A DNA stretch of 60,522 nucleotides from an uncultured Clostridia bacterium (GTDB lineage: Bacteria; Bacillota; Clostridia; Christensenellales; CAG-138), in contig CALVLF010000132.1 of assembly GCA_944336625.1 (NCBI GenBank), positions 1 through 60,522 of the forward strand. The letters are read 5' to 3'. The translations under genes were made by a program, and so were the position numbers. The notes below the pieces were generated by a model. That model searched no databases, had not been told where the DNA came from, and saw nothing but the letters and a program-made list of their open reading frames with translations. Below, in pieces: positions 49,117 to 58,790 of this stretch. The stretch's first letter is position 1; every line of letters begins with the position of its first letter.

Positions 49117-49593
49117 TCAGATCACGTCCACATATTCGCCGGATTCATCGTTGCCGATGATATCATAGTTGGTGGGCGCAACTACGAAAATCCCGCGGGA
49201 GATCTTATAGATGCTTCCGTTGAGCGCATAGATCGCTCCCGCCATGAAGTCCAAAATGCGCTGCGCGCAGTCGATCTCCAGCTCTTCCATGTTGACGATG
49301 ACCGGTTTGCGGCTCTTGAGATTGTCGATGATGTTCTGCGTATCCTCGTAACTGATGGGATGATACACGATCATTTTCAAGGAAGCCGCTGTGGGAAGGG
49401 TTACCACGTTTGAGTTGGTGCCGGCGTTTCCCTGGGCAGAGCGCTGCCGCTTGCTGCGGTTGGCCATATTCAGGACGGAATCCGTCTGTGCCTGAGAATC
49501 GTCGTCGAAGTAATCTTCGTCATAGGTTTCGTCGTCGATTTCCGTTTCTTCAATGCCGATGAAATCCATGAGCTTGTTGAGCAAACCTGCCAT
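49117..49593 (-). CDS. sepF: Cell division protein SepF
   Basis: A 158-residue FtsZ-membrane linker. The N-terminal amphipathic helix MAGLLNKLMDFIGI anchors it to the membrane; an acidic, Asp/Glu-rich linker (about 15-65) follows; the C-terminal alpha/beta domain (about 70-155) has MIVYHPISYEDTQNIIDNL, VIVNMEELE and RILDFMAGAIYALNG. The start at 49593 is preferred to 49608 because GGGGG lies 10 bases upstream of it. It follows yggS as in the Bacillota ylmEF order. Confidence 0.95.
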   Translation of the reverse strand: MAGLLNKLMDFIGIEETEIDDETYDEDYFDDDSQAQTDSVLNMANRSKRQRSAQGNAGTNSNVVTLPTAASLKMIVYHPISYEDTQNIIDNLKSRKPVIVNMEELEIDCAQRILDFMAGAIYALNGSIYKISRGIFVVAPTNYDIIGNDESGEYVDVI

Positions 49594-49702
49594 AACTTTT
49601 TCCCCCATTCAAAAAATAAGTGGTGTTCCTATTTGGCGCTTGGAGAAAAAAGAAGTGGTGAAGAAGGCCGGGCAAATCTCTTTCTACGCACCGTCCCCGC
49701 GG

Positions 49703-50395
49703 CTAAACCGTCTGGCGCGGACCAAAGATGGCCGTTCCCACTCGGACCATGGTCGCCCCTTCCAGAATCGCCGCTATATAATCCCCGCTCATGCCCATGG
49801 AAAGCACTTCCATCTCTGCCCCCCGGGGGCAATGGGCCCGAAGGCCGTCGAAGAGCTTCCGCATCCTGGAAAAATAGCCCCGGGCTTCCTCCTCGCCCAC
49901 GTTGGGAGGAATGCACATGAGCCCTTTGACCCGGATGCCGGGCATTGCGGACACTATATCAAGAAATTCTGGGAGCTCCTGCGCGCCGATGCCGCCCTTC
50001 TGGGCTTCCTCGCCGATGTTGACCTCGATGAGCACATCCTGCGTCAGCTCCCGCTTCTGGGCCAGGCGGCTGATCTCCTGGGCCAGTTCCAGCCTGTCCA
50101 AGGACTGAATTAGGGCCGCCTTGCCTATCACATATTTTACCTTATTTGTTTGCAGTTGTCCAATCAAATGCGCCTGCAGGCCATGCTCCTGGAAAAATTC
50201 CCATTTTCCAGCAAATTCCTGGGGGCGGTTCTCCCCCACCTCCTTTGCGCCGGCCGCCACAGCCCGGGCGATGCGCTCCACCTCTACGAACTTCGTAACG
50301 GCGACCAGCCGGACCTCTTCCCGCCTGCGGCCGGCCTTCTGGCAGGCCTGCAGGACGTTTTCTTCTACCTGCAGGTAGTTTTCAGCGATACTCAT
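49703..50395 (-). CDS. YggS-family PLP homeostasis protein
   Basis: A 230-residue PLP-binding alanine-racemase-fold protein (YggS/PROSC/YlmE) that maintains vitamin B6 and amino-acid balance. RLVAVTKFVEVERIARAV has the PLP Lys, EVGENRPQEFAGK and HLIGQLQTNKVKYVIG are diagnostic, and LSMGMSGDYIAAILEGATMVRVGTAIFG (about 199-226) closes the phosphate site. It lies upstream of sepF and downstream of the HlyD-like gene. Confidence 0.97.
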   Translation of the reverse strand: MSIAENYLQVEENVLQACQKAGRRREEVRLVAVTKFVEVERIARAVAAGAKEVGENRPQEFAGKWEFFQEHGLQAHLIGQLQTNKVKYVIGKAALIQSLDRLELAQEISRLAQKRELTQDVLIEVNIGEEAQKGGIGAQELPEFLDIVSAMPGIRVKGLMCIPPNVGEEEARGYFSRMRKLFDGLRAHCPRGAEMEVLSMGMSGDYIAAILEGATMVRVGTAIFGPRQTV

Positions 50396-50418
50396 GATAT
50401 TTTGCCTCGCTTTTTCCT

Positions 50419-51795
50419 TTATTTCCCATACCGCATGCCCGTCTGAAGGGTACTGCCCTCCTTGGCGGCCACGATGGCCGTGTCTTCGTCCGCGCTGAGG
50501 ATATCCAGGGGAACCTGCGCCCCCTCCACCTCCAGCACGGGCACGCCATCGCTGAAGCCGATGGCCTCCAGAGGCACCTCCAGCCCGGATGCCTGGGCCG
50601 TAAGCGTAGCCTCCATAGTCCGTACGCTCATCAGCTCGCCCATATCCTCAGTGAATTCCAGCAGGTTGACGATGCCATTTTCATTCACCACCGGTTCCAA
50701 GGCTGTACCCATGAAGGTACGGTCTGCATAGCCTTCCACCTGTACGGCATAGACCTGGCCCGCGCACAGGCGCAGCGCCTGATTCCGGGGGGTTACAAAA
50801 GCGAGATACCAGTGGTTGGGGTTTACCAGCCGGAAAAGGAGGCTGTCCGAGGATGACGTCCCGCCGGAAGCCTCCTCCAGCACCTTATTTACCAGATCTG
50901 CATTCACCACATCCAGCTTTTCTGCAGAAAGGACCTGCTCGTATCCGTCGAAGTAAAAGCTTACGACCCCATCTCCTTTGGCAGAAACATTGCTCACATA
51001 TTCCAGGAGCTGGGCCTGCTTGCTATCCTCTTCCGCATAGAGCTGGTTCAGTTGCTCATCCGCCTGTATGCTTTGGCGCAGAAGGGAAGACCGCTGGGTC
51101 AGAAGCTCCTTGAGATCATTTTCCAGCTTCAGCAGGTCCTCTCCCCCTGCCGCCTGGCCTGTCAGATCCGCCTGGGGCGTCTGGGTGGGCAGGGCTGCCG
51201 TAGGGGCGGCCGCCGGCGTTTCCTGGGGCTGGCCGGTTTCGGCAGGCTGGGTTGCAGCAGGGTCCTGCGTGGGGGGAACCGGCGTTGGGGTCTCTTCTAC
51301 AGCCGCAGCAGCCTGGCTGGCCTGGGCCTGGGCCGTACCATACAGCCCTCGGGTCCTCTGGGAAAGATAGGTGCGGATTGCCTCTTTCTTTGCCTGAATC
51401 TGGGCATTTAAGTTGGAGAGTTCCGCGCTTTCTACGCTTCCCAGCAGCTCCATCTGCTTTTCATACACCTGCTGCTGGGTCGTCAAAAGGGATTGGGTCA
51501 TATCGTCCGTATAACCCCATTTATAAACGGTAGCAACGGGCATATCCGCCGTTACCTGGGCGCCCTCCTGCACCTGGTAGGTCACCCGGTCATACCGCTC
51601 AACCGAAAGGCAGCTCTCTTCCCGAATCATCACGGCGGAAACCGTAGCCGTCAGGGTTTGCTCTCCAGCGGTAAGGGTGCCGCTCTTGCCGCCGGGCTTG
51701 AACAGCAGCACCGCCCCTATCCCCAGGCCCACCACCAGGGCCAGTATTATATAAAACCGTGGGTTCACGCGCACGCGCCTTCTACTTCGTGCCAT
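50419..51795 (-). CDS. HlyD-like membrane-anchored protein
   Basis: A 458-residue protein with a basic N-terminus (MARSRRRVRVNPR), one transmembrane segment (about 13-33) and an extracytoplasmic region. Barrel-like N-terminal strands (SVERYDRVTYQVQEGAQVTADMPVATVYKWGY) resemble HlyD adaptors, then a coiled-coil region (about 105-255) is interrupted by a Pro/Thr/Ala-rich insert (about 160-215). The C-terminal part has further beta strands. No ABC or MFS partner lies beside it. Proteins of this type next to sepF/yggS occur in other Clostridia; a role in envelope or division is possible but unproven. Confidence 0.75.
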   Translation of the reverse strand: MARSRRRVRVNPRFYIILALVVGLGIGAVLLFKPGGKSGTLTAGEQTLTATVSAVMIREESCLSVERYDRVTYQVQEGAQVTADMPVATVYKWGYTDDMTQSLLTTQQQVYEKQMELLGSVESAELSNLNAQIQAKKEAIRTYLSQRTRGLYGTAQAQASQAAAAVEETPTPVPPTQDPAATQPAETGQPQETPAAAPTAALPTQTPQADLTGQAAGGEDLLKLENDLKELLTQRSSLLRQSIQADEQLNQLYAEEDSKQAQLLEYVSNVSAKGDGVVSFYFDGYEQVLSAEKLDVVNADLVNKVLEEASGGTSSSDSLLFRLVNPNHWYLAFVTPRNQALRLCAGQVYAVQVEGYADRTFMGTALEPVVNENGIVNLLEFTEDMGELMSVRTMEATLTAQASGLEVPLEAIGFSDGVPVLEVEGAQVPLDILSADEDTAIVAAKEGSTLQTGMRYGK

Positions 51796-51834
51796 CCCAT
51801 CACCTCTTCCCTTTATGATACATGGAGGCTCCGC

Positions 51835-53100
51835 CTAAATCAGGCCCAGCCTCTGGCCAATTGCTTCACAGACCGCCTTGCGGCCCACCACCGCCCCTAC
51901 CATGCGGCCCTGATCCAGAACCGTAGGCAAAATGGCGGCTACATCCTCCATGCCCACCTTTTCAATGCGGGCAAGAACCTCTTCCTCCTCCCGGGCATAG
52001 CCCTTGGTAAGGCAGCTGCGGCCAATGGCCCCGCAGCGGGCGGAGGTGCTCTCCTGCCCCAGCATATAGCTGCCCTTGAGCTGCTCCTTGGCCCGGAGGA
52101 ACTCTTCCTCCGTAAGCCCTGCCTCCCGCATGCGGCAAGCCTCCTCCAGCATTAGGCCCGCTACATCCGGGCCCTGCTTTCCCTCCGTGCCTGCATACAG
52201 GGTGAAATAGCCGGATCCGCTATAGCCCGTAGGGTAGGAATAGACCGAATAGGCCATGCCCCGCTCCTCCCGGATCTGCTGAAAGAGCCGGCTGCTCATG
52301 GAACCGCCCAGGGCATTATTCAGCACCAGCAGGGCAAACTGCTCGTCCGTATCCGTGGCAAAGCCGGGAAAGCCCAGGCAAATATGCGCCTGTTCCACGT
52401 CCTTTTCCAGCATATGAAAGGCCGGCTTTTCCACCAAAGCAGAGGGAGGCATAACCGCTTCCGCCCCAGGGTTCCCTTCCTGGGAAAATGCCTGATTCAG
52501 CAGCTCCAGCAGCGCTTCCATCTGAAAATGGCCCGCGCAGGCCACCACCATGCGCTCTGGCCGGTAGCAACGGCCCATATAGGCCAGGAGCCTGTCCCGG
52601 TCAAAAGCGCGGACGCTTTCCTGGGAGCCGAGGATAGGCCGGGCCAGGGGCGCATCTCCATAGATGGCGCTGCCTAATAGCTCATGCACCATATCCTCCG
52701 GATTATCCTCCATCATGAGGATTTCCTCGCAGACGACCCCTTTTTCCCGCTCCAGATCATCGGTACACAGGCGGGCATGCTGAACCAGATCCTGGAGGAT
52801 GTCCACCGCCCGGTCCAGGTGCTCATCCAGCACCTTCGCATAGAAGCAGGTATTTTCTTTTGCCGTAAAGGCATTCAGATTGCCCCCCAGGCCATCCATC
52901 TCTGCAGCGATCTGCTGGGCGCTGCGCCTCTTAGTGCCTTTGAAGAGCATGTGCTCGATCATATGGGATATGCCCGCTTCTCCTGGGCCTTCATAAACGG
53001 GGCCAGCGCTGATCCATACCCCGATGGATACGGAGCGAACCCCTTCCATGGGTTCGCCGATCACCCGCATGCCGTTTTTCAGCCGATCCGTAATAATCAT
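51835..53100 (-). CDS. M16-family zinc peptidase (MlpA/YmxG type)
   Basis: A 421-residue peptidase of the mitochondrial-processing-peptidase family. The inverted zinc motif HxxEH is present as ISHMIEHMLFKGTKRRSAQQIA (about 44-65), with the downstream Glu in the region VVCEEILMMEDNPED. The C-terminal half is the inactive-like partner domain (GFPGFATDTDEQFALLVLNNALGGSMSSRLFQQIRE at about 245-280). It follows the YlxY-like gene by 5 bases, matching the pnp-ylxY-ymxG order of Bacillus subtilis. Confidence 0.95.
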   Translation of the reverse strand: MIITDRLKNGMRVIGEPMEGVRSVSIGVWISAGPVYEGPGEAGISHMIEHMLFKGTKRRSAQQIAAEMDGLGGNLNAFTAKENTCFYAKVLDEHLDRAVDILQDLVQHARLCTDDLEREKGVVCEEILMMEDNPEDMVHELLGSAIYGDAPLARPILGSQESVRAFDRDRLLAYMGRCYRPERMVVACAGHFQMEALLELLNQAFSQEGNPGAEAVMPPSALVEKPAFHMLEKDVEQAHICLGFPGFATDTDEQFALLVLNNALGGSMSSRLFQQIREERGMAYSVYSYPTGYSGSGYFTLYAGTEGKQGPDVAGLMLEEACRMREAGLTEEEFLRAKEQLKGSYMLGQESTSARCGAIGRSCLTKGYAREEEEVLARIEKVGMEDVAAILPTVLDQGRMVGAVVGRKAVCEAIGQRLGLI

Positions 53101-53105
53101 GTTTT

Positions 53106-53783
53106 CTATGGGAGCACCTGCCCAATGGGCACGGGCTCCAATCCTTTCTCCCGTAATGCTGTAAGTACGCCTGTAAGAGCTTCTGCTGCCGCCTCTGTGG
53201 GCTGCAGCAGAAGAATTCCGCCGGGTATGATGGCGCTCTCCTCTACCCTAGTTATTATGTCCGCCGCTTCCCCTCTTGCACACAGCAAATCTACGGTGCA
53301 TAATACCTGCGTCAGGTCCAGCTTCTTAGCCGCCCGGCCGGATACGATGGCGGAGCGGCTGCCCGAATAGTAGAGGGCTGGCCGCACGCCTGCAGCCGCC
53401 TGGATGGTTTCCAGGGATGTTTCCAAATCTTCTATAATAAAGCTCAGCTTTCCATCCGCATCCGGGCTCTGGCCCATGGTAGCCAGCTCATGGCCCTCCT
53501 GGGCCATGCGCCGGGCCAGCTGGGGGTTGGCAGCTGCCCATTCGCCGCTGAGGGCAAAGGTTACCTGCGTATCCTGGGCCTTGAGGGTATCCAGGATTTC
53601 CGGCAACGCCGCTGCATTCCAGCTTACGGCAAATTGTAAGGCTACAGCGTCGCTGGCATGTCCCCTGTATACAGGGGCGCTGGCACTGATAGCCTGGGGC
53701 TGGGTCGTTCCCAGATAGAGCCCGGCAATCAGAAGAATGAGAAACAGGTTGGAAATCACGTGACCGGCTTTTGACCGCTGCAT
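53106..53783 (-). CDS. YlxY-like polysaccharide deacetylase homologue, probably inactive
   Basis: A 225-residue protein with a signal anchor (about 10-30) and a NodB-type deacetylase fold. Strands LQFAVSWNAAALPEILDTLK, VTFALSGEWAAANPQLARRM and GHELATMG line up with the family, but the metal Asp motif (TFDDG or TFDVG) reads QFAVSWN, and the zinc His pair (NHGYSH-like) reads TMGQSPD. The catalytic zinc site therefore seems lost. The start at 53783 has GGAGGG seven bases upstream. It lies between pnp and the M16 peptidase, the same place as ylxY in Bacillus. Confidence 0.82.
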   Translation of the reverse strand: MQRSKAGHVISNLFLILLIAGLYLGTTQPQAISASAPVYRGHASDAVALQFAVSWNAAALPEILDTLKAQDTQVTFALSGEWAAANPQLARRMAQEGHELATMGQSPDADGKLSFIIEDLETSLETIQAAAGVRPALYYSGSRSAIVSGRAAKKLDLTQVLCTVDLLCARGEAADIITRVEESAIIPGGILLLQPTEAAAEALTGVLTALREKGLEPVPIGQVLP

Positions 53784-54207
53784 GGGCATACCCTCCATAT
53801 CATATATAAATATGGATATGCGGCAAAGACCGGCTTTAATCCTCCTTACCCGCTGCGTAGCGAAACCGCTCCAGGGGATGCAGGAAAAAATTACTGTAAA
53901 AAGTCCGCCAGCAATGCTGGAATGGCCCGGGGCATATTGGGCAGGATTTGCAGCAAATCTGGCGTACTTTACATGCTTATATCGCCATCCTTGCACCAGG
54001 CTTATCCAGCGGACAAAAATTCCACCCGGTTTAAAAGCCTCCGCGCAGGGAAACCCTTTTCTGCCTTTTGCAGCGGCCGGCCTCCCGGGGCAGGAAAAGG
54101 GGAAATTCATCCCTTTTTTAAAGCCCGGCGCTAAGGCCGGGCATTAATTTTCAGGCGGAAAGGGGCCCGGCTTCCCAAGCCCCCCGCCGCCTGGTAATGA
54201 TTCGATA
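53784..54207 (-). terminator. pnp-ylxY intergenic region with two hairpins
   Basis: No gene is supported in these 424 bases. Two GC-rich hairpins follow pnp on the minus strand: CAGGCGG/CCGCCTG (54152-54193) and GCCCGGC/GCCGGGC (54123-54142), the latter followed by TTTAAAAAAG. They probably terminate or process the pnp transcript. The rest may hold the ylxY promoter; none is clear. Confidence 0.5.
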
Positions 54208-56301
54208 TTATTTTTTTGCGTCGGGCAGCAATTCCTTCCGGGTCAGGTCAATCTTGCCATCGGGCTTGATGGCGATAACCCGCACCAGAATTTCGTCCCC
54301 AATCTGAACCTCATCCTCCACCTTTTCCACCCGGTGGTTGGCCAAGCGGCTGATGTGCACCAAGCCCTTCTTGCCGGGCTTAAGCTCTACCTGGGCGCCA
54401 ATGGGCAGGATGTTGACCACCTTCCCCAGGAATACCTCCCCTACCTCGATATCGTGGCAGATGGTGTCGATGATGCTCTTGGCCTTTTCTGCCGCCTGCA
54501 TATCCGGAGAGGCGATGAACACCCGGCCATCATCCTCAATATCGATCTTGACGCCGGTTTCAGCGATGATGCTGTTGATGGTCTTGCCACCGCTGCCGAT
54601 AACCTCCCGGATCTTATCCGGATGGATGGTGAACTGGAGGATGCGGGGGGCGTAAGGGCTCAGCTCCGCTCTGGGCGCAGGAATGGTGGCCAGCATTTTA
54701 TCCAGGATGAAAAGCCGGCCCTGCCGTGCCTGCTCCAGGGCCCGGGTAAGGATCTCCTTATCGATGCCCTTGATCTTGATATCCATCTGGATGGCGGTAA
54801 TACCGTCCTTGGTTCCGGCCACTTTGAAGTCCATATCCCCCAGGAAGTCCTCCAGGCCCTGGATATCGGTAAGGACGGCGATATTGCCGTTGCTCTCATC
54901 TTTAATCAGGCCCATGGCCACGCCGGCCACCGGCTTTTTGATGGGCACGCCCGCGTCCATAAGGGCCATGGTGCTGGCGCAAATGGAAGCCTGGGAGGTG
55001 GAGCCATTGGAACTGACCACCTCAGATACCAGGCGGATGGCATAAGGGAACTCCTCCTCAGAGGGGATCATGGGCAGCAGGGCCCGCTCCGCCAGGGCGC
55101 CGTGGCCGATTTCCCGCCGTCCGGGGCTGCGGACGGGGCGGGTCTCACCCACGGAGTAAGGGGGCATATTATAGTGGTGGATATAGCGCTTGAAATCTTC
55201 CTCACCGATGCCGTCCAGCGTCTGGCCATCGCCGATGCAGCCCAGGGTCGCAATGGTCATAACCTGGGTCTGGCCCCGGGTAAATACGGCGCTGCCATGG
55301 GTGCGGGGCAGCAGGCCCGTTTCGCACCAGATGGGCCGCACCTCATCCTGCCGGCGGCCATCGGGGCGGATATGGCGGTTGATGATCTTATCCCGAACGA
55401 TTTCCTTGGTGAGGGTATAGAGGATGCTGTCGATATCGGCAGCGCTTTCTGGGAAATTCTCGGCAAAGTGCTCGATGGTCTCTTCCTTTACCTGCTGGCT
55501 CCGGGCTTCCCGCTCATAGCGGTCGAAGGTATCCAGGCTCCACTCCACCTTATCCCGGGCATATTCCCGAACAAGCGCTGCGAATTCCGGATCCGGCTGG
55601 TATACATTGACCTCCATCTTGGGCTTGCCCACCTGGGCCTGAATATCCTCGATGAAAGCGACGATCTTTTTGATCTCCTCATGGGCGAAGAGGATGGCAT
55701 CCAGCATTTCCTTTTCCGTAAGCTCGTTTGCCCCGGCTTCCACCATCATCACCGCATCCTTGGTGCCGGCCACCGTCAAGGTAAGGCGGCTTTTCGCCCG
55801 CTGTTCGCTATTGGGGTTGATGATGTACTTCCCATCCACCATGCCTACGGCTACGGCGCCGGTAGGGCCCATGAAGGGGGCTTCGCTGATGGATAGGGCA
55901 ACAGAGCTGCCCAGCATAGCCAGGATATCCGGCTGGGCGTCCTGATCCACGGAAAGGACCGTAGCGATCACCTGAATGTCGTTATAAAATCCCTTGGGGA
56001 ACAGGGGCCGCAGAGGCCGGTCGATGAGCCGGTCCGTCAGAATGGCCTTCTCGCTGGGGCGGCCCTCCCGCTTGATAAATCCGCCGGGGATTTTCCCCAC
56101 GGAATACATTTTCTCTTCGAATTCGATGCTCAGGGGCAGAAAATCCACCCCGTCCCGCGGGGCCTTTGCCACCGTAGCGCAAACGAGGACCACCGTATCC
56201 CCATAGCGCATCAGGGCGCTGCCCCCCGCCTGCTCCGCATACTTCCCTGTCACGACGGACAGTGTGCGGCCCGCCAGCTCCATAGAAAAATTCCCTTGCA
56301 T
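54208..56301 (-). CDS. pnp: Polyribonucleotide nucleotidyltransferase (PNPase)
   Basis: A 697-residue phosphorolytic 3'-5' exoribonuclease. Two RNase PH domains (about 10-230 and 310-540) flank a helical domain; diagnostic stretches are [36 protein letters not shown] (about 53-88) and [39 protein letters not shown] (about 418-441). KH ([24 protein letters not shown] near 570) and S1 ([23 protein letters not shown] near 635) RNA-binding domains follow. It degrades mRNA, often within a degradosome. AAAAGGAG precedes the ATG. Confidence 0.98.
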   Translation of the reverse strand: MQGNFSMELAGRTLSVVTGKYAEQAGGSALMRYGDTVVLVCATVAKAPRDGVDFLPLSIEFEEKMYSVGKIPGGFIKREGRPSEKAILTDRLIDRPLRPLFPKGFYNDIQVIATVLSVDQDAQPDILAMLGSSVALSISEAPFMGPTGAVAVGMVDGKYIINPNSEQRAKSRLTLTVAGTKDAVMMVEAGANELTEKEMLDAILFAHEEIKKIVAFIEDIQAQVGKPKMEVNVYQPDPEFAALVREYARDKVEWSLDTFDRYEREARSQQVKEETIEHFAENFPESAADIDSILYTLTKEIVRDKIINRHIRPDGRRQDEVRPIWCETGLLPRTHGSAVFTRGQTQVMTIATLGCIGDGQTLDGIGEEDFKRYIHHYNMPPYSVGETRPVRSPGRREIGHGALAERALLPMIPSEEEFPYAIRLVSEVVSSNGSTSQASICASTMALMDAGVPIKKPVAGVAMGLIKDESNGNIAVLTDIQGLEDFLGDMDFKVAGTKDGITAIQMDIKIKGIDKEILTRALEQARQGRLFILDKMLATIPAPRAELSPYAPRILQFTIHPDKIREVIGSGGKTINSIIAETGVKIDIEDDGRVFIASPDMQAAEKAKSIIDTICHDIEVGEVFLGKVVNILPIGAQVELKPGKKGLVHISRLANHRVEKVEDEVQIGDEILVRVIAIKPDGKIDLTRKELLPDAKK

Positions 56302-56468
56302 GTGTTACTCCTTTTGTATTTCCTTCAAATCTTCATTATCCTTCATATTATACAATACCCCATAGAAAAAAGCACGAGTTTTTTTGGCCGGTCTTTAGAG
56401 GCTTCCGCCCTTTTAAGCAGGAAAAGTCCTTCGCCTAAAAGGGCTCCCCCTTCGGGAGCCCCTGCATC

Positions 56469-56723
56469 TCACCCTTGCCGGTAATAGGCGCTGGCCTGTT
56501 CATTGTAAAAGCATTCCCAGAACATCCGGCCTTCCCGCAGCTGGTCCTGGGGAAGCTCGCACATTTCCGGCGTCATCATGGGCAGCAGATAGGCCTGTCC
56601 CTCATAATCCAGCAGCACATTCCCCCGCTCATCGGAGCCTCTTCCGCCATGGGCAAACGCTGTCGTCATGCCCAATGTAAGGACGAGTACACAAACAAGA
56701 ATACCTGCCAAAATCTTTTTCAT
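56469..56723 (-). CDS. Small secreted hypothetical protein
   Basis: An 84-residue protein with a clear signal peptide (MKKILAGILVCVLVLTLGM, cleavage near AFA-HGG, residue 24) and a 60-residue mature part rich in acidic and aromatic residues with two cysteines (EMCELP, FWECFYN) that may form a disulfide. No family recognised. It is monocistronic, in an AT-richer spacer between pnp and the ArsB-type transporter. Ribosome site: GGAGGCG (CTGGAGGCGTATCAAA) before the ATG. Confidence 0.7.
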   Translation of the reverse strand: MKKILAGILVCVLVLTLGMTTAFAHGGRGSDERGNVLLDYEGQAYLLPMMTPEMCELPQDQLREGRMFWECFYNEQASAYYRQG

Positions 56724-56872
56724 TTTGATACGCCTCCAGATTTTCTTCTGCCGCTCTTTGCGGCTCTATATTCCATACGATTCAAACCGGAAAATCCATT
56801 TACTTTTTCAAAAAAATTTTTTAAATATTTTGCGCAGGCCCATCTCTTTGCATCGGTCCGAAAGCCGGGCGC

Positions 56873-57973
56873 CTAAAGCAGGCACAGCACCGCCAGAAAT
56901 ACTACATTGCAAACGGTAAAGGTGAGAAGATAGGGGCGCCGGAGCTGGGGATAGGGCCCGGTGAGCCGCTTATAGGAGATGAGGCTGGCCATAGAGGCGA
57001 TCAGGGTACCCAATCCGCCCAGGTTGGTGCCTACAATCAGCTCCCGGATGTTATCGGTATAGCTGGAAAGCAGCATGGCCGCCGGAACGTTGCTGATAAT
57101 CTGGCTAATGCCAATGGCAGCCAGCCGCTCTCGCCCGGAAAGCAGGCTGCGGAGCAGGGCCGGAAGGCCCTCTAGGCTATTCAGGTTGCCCACAAAAATG
57201 AAGAAGAACACAAAGGTCAGCAGCAGCCCATAATCCACCCGCCGGAAAAGCTGCCTATCCTGCCACAGGACCCCCAGGGTTACCAGGGCGGCCATGAGAA
57301 CCCGGGAAAGCAGCCCCGCTACTCCCAGCAGGCATAGAAGAAAGAGCCCCAGATAAAACCCCACCCTGGGCCAGTCCAGGGGCGCAGGGGCTTCCAACTC
57401 TACCGTCCGTTTTTCCCCCTTAAACCAGAGGAGAGCGGCCCCTGCCAGCAGCAGGGCAGCCAGAGCCGTATAGGGCAGCATCAGCAAGAGGAATTCCCCT
57501 ATCCCCATTCCCGACAAGCCGTAAAGATATAAATTCTGGGGGTTGCCCATGGGTGTAAGCATGCTGCCCAGGTTCCCCGCAATGGTCATGAGGGTGACGA
57601 GGCGGCAAAGCCCCCCGGTCATCCCTGCCATTTCCAGCACCATGATTCCAAAGGGCACAAAGGTGATCAGCGCCACATCATTCGTAATGAACATACTGCT
57701 TAGAAAGCAGAGGAAAATCAGGGTCAGGGCAAGGTCCCGGGCCGTGCCTACCCGGCCCAGGACGCCCTGGCCAATCCGTTGGAAAAAGCGCAGCTGCCGC
57801 AGCCCTTCGATGAGCAACATCAGGCAGAAAAGCAGCAGCAGCGTGTCCCAGTCGATATAGGAAAGATACCCGGGGCTGGGCGGGACCAGCAGGCAGGACG
57901 CCGCCGCCAGCACCAGGGACGCCGTTAAAACCACATCATCCTTAAAAAACCGGACCACCTTTTGCAGCCCCAT
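56873..57973 (-). CDS. ArsB/NhaD-superfamily anion or Na+/H+ transporter
   Basis: A 366-residue membrane protein with about ten transmembrane segments of the ion transporter (SLC13/ArsB/NhaD) superfamily. Features are SYIDWDTLLLLFCLMLLIEGLR near the start, FITNDVALITFVPFGIMVLEMAG (the TNDV-type hairpin), GNLGSMLTPMGNPQNLYLYG (the second, GNPQN motif) and SQIISNVPAAMLLSSYTDN. GNPQN and SNVPA resemble the ArsB/YbiR branch. The substrate is unknown, and no ars regulator is near. Confidence 0.88.
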   Translation of the reverse strand: MGLQKVVRFFKDDVVLTASLVLAAASCLLVPPSPGYLSYIDWDTLLLLFCLMLLIEGLRQLRFFQRIGQGVLGRVGTARDLALTLIFLCFLSSMFITNDVALITFVPFGIMVLEMAGMTGGLCRLVTLMTIAGNLGSMLTPMGNPQNLYLYGLSGMGIGEFLLLMLPYTALAALLLAGAALLWFKGEKRTVELEAPAPLDWPRVGFYLGLFLLCLLGVAGLLSRVLMAALVTLGVLWQDRQLFRRVDYGLLLTFVFFFIFVGNLNSLEGLPALLRSLLSGRERLAAIGISQIISNVPAAMLLSSYTDNIRELIVGTNLGGLGTLIASMASLISYKRLTGPYPQLRRPYLLTFTVCNVVFLAVLCLL

Positions 57974-58018
57974 ATATCGTTTCCTCCTGAAAGGATATTG
58001 CGGAGAAATCCACAGGGG

Positions 58019-58030
58019 ATTATACCAGAT
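58019..58030 (-). promoter_or_regulatory. Promoter of the ArsB-type transporter gene
   Basis: On the minus strand TATAAT (58019-58024) is preceded by TCTGG, a TGN-type extended -10. The predicted start is near 58012. Confidence 0.45.
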
Positions 58031-58109
58031 TCTCCCGCGCCTGCGGCGAAAAACCGCAAAAAATTCCGGATGGAATCCATCCGGAATGATTTTTTGAAAC
58101 GAACCGAGG

Positions 58110-58685
58110 CTATTGCCCCCCCGTACAGCCCAGGCCCTGCTCCCGGGGAAGCTCCTCCCCCTTGCGCAGGCACTGGCGGATGAAGCGAAGGGTTTCCGCC
58201 TCCCCCCGCTCCGCCAGCATCCGCATAAGGTAGAGGGTCTTTTCCATGGTATCCGGGTGCATGAGCTGGGTCTCCCTGGCCAGCTCCATATAAGTCAGCG
58301 GGTCCCGGTCGGTATAGGCCTTGCCGTTATACGTTTTGCTGGCGGCGATCCGGTCCATGCACATCTCCACCAGGTATTTGGTGGGCATGGGTACCGGAAG
58401 GTACTGCCGGGTGCTGGGCCGCAGATCCGTCCAATATTCGAAGTGATGCCGGTTGCGGCCTTTATGGTGCATCCAGGCCAGGGAATAGCCGTTTTGCTCC
58501 CGCTCCGCCGCATTCGGGCTCCGGTTGCCTTGATAATAGCGAACGCCAGCCAGAAATTCCGTGGGGGAATACTTGGACAGGTCATGGGTCAGGCCCTGCC
58601 AGTAGAGCCCCACCTTGAAGCAAAGGACCATAACCAGGGTTCGATGCTTGGTGATGGTTTTAAAATGTTTCCAAAGGTTTCCCAT
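58110..58685 (-). CDS. DUF5662 family protein
   Basis: A 191-residue soluble protein resembling the DUF5662 family, with conserved His/Asp-rich stretches: HDLSKYSPTEF, AWMHHKGRNRHHFEYW and MCMDRIAASKTYNGK. The histidine clusters suggest metal binding as in HD-type hydrolases, but no activity is known to me. It has its own promoter and stands alone between the transporter and kinase-like genes. Confidence 0.8.
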   Translation of the reverse strand: MGNLWKHFKTITKHRTLVMVLCFKVGLYWQGLTHDLSKYSPTEFLAGVRYYQGNRSPNAAEREQNGYSLAWMHHKGRNRHHFEYWTDLRPSTRQYLPVPMPTKYLVEMCMDRIAASKTYNGKAYTDRDPLTYMELARETQLMHPDTMEKTLYLMRMLAERGEAETLRFIRQCLRKGEELPREQGLGCTGGQ

Positions 58686-58721
58686 GCCCTGCCTCCTTTC
58701 GTAAAATTGGCGTGTTTTACT

Positions 58722-58750
58722 ATTATACCTTAAGCCTTTTTCCCGCGCAA
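58722..58750 (-). promoter_or_regulatory. Promoter of the DUF5662 gene
   Basis: On the minus strand TTGCGC (58745-58750), 17 bases, TATAAT (58722-58727). Confidence 0.6.
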
Positions 58751-58790
58751 CCGGTAAACCGCAGCGCCGGAGGACAAAGCACGAGAGGCC

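Noticed and set aside
54334..55896. 520-codon plus-strand frame opposite pnp
   Set aside because: Antisense shadow of pnp caused by GC-rich third positions; no motif, no ribosome site.
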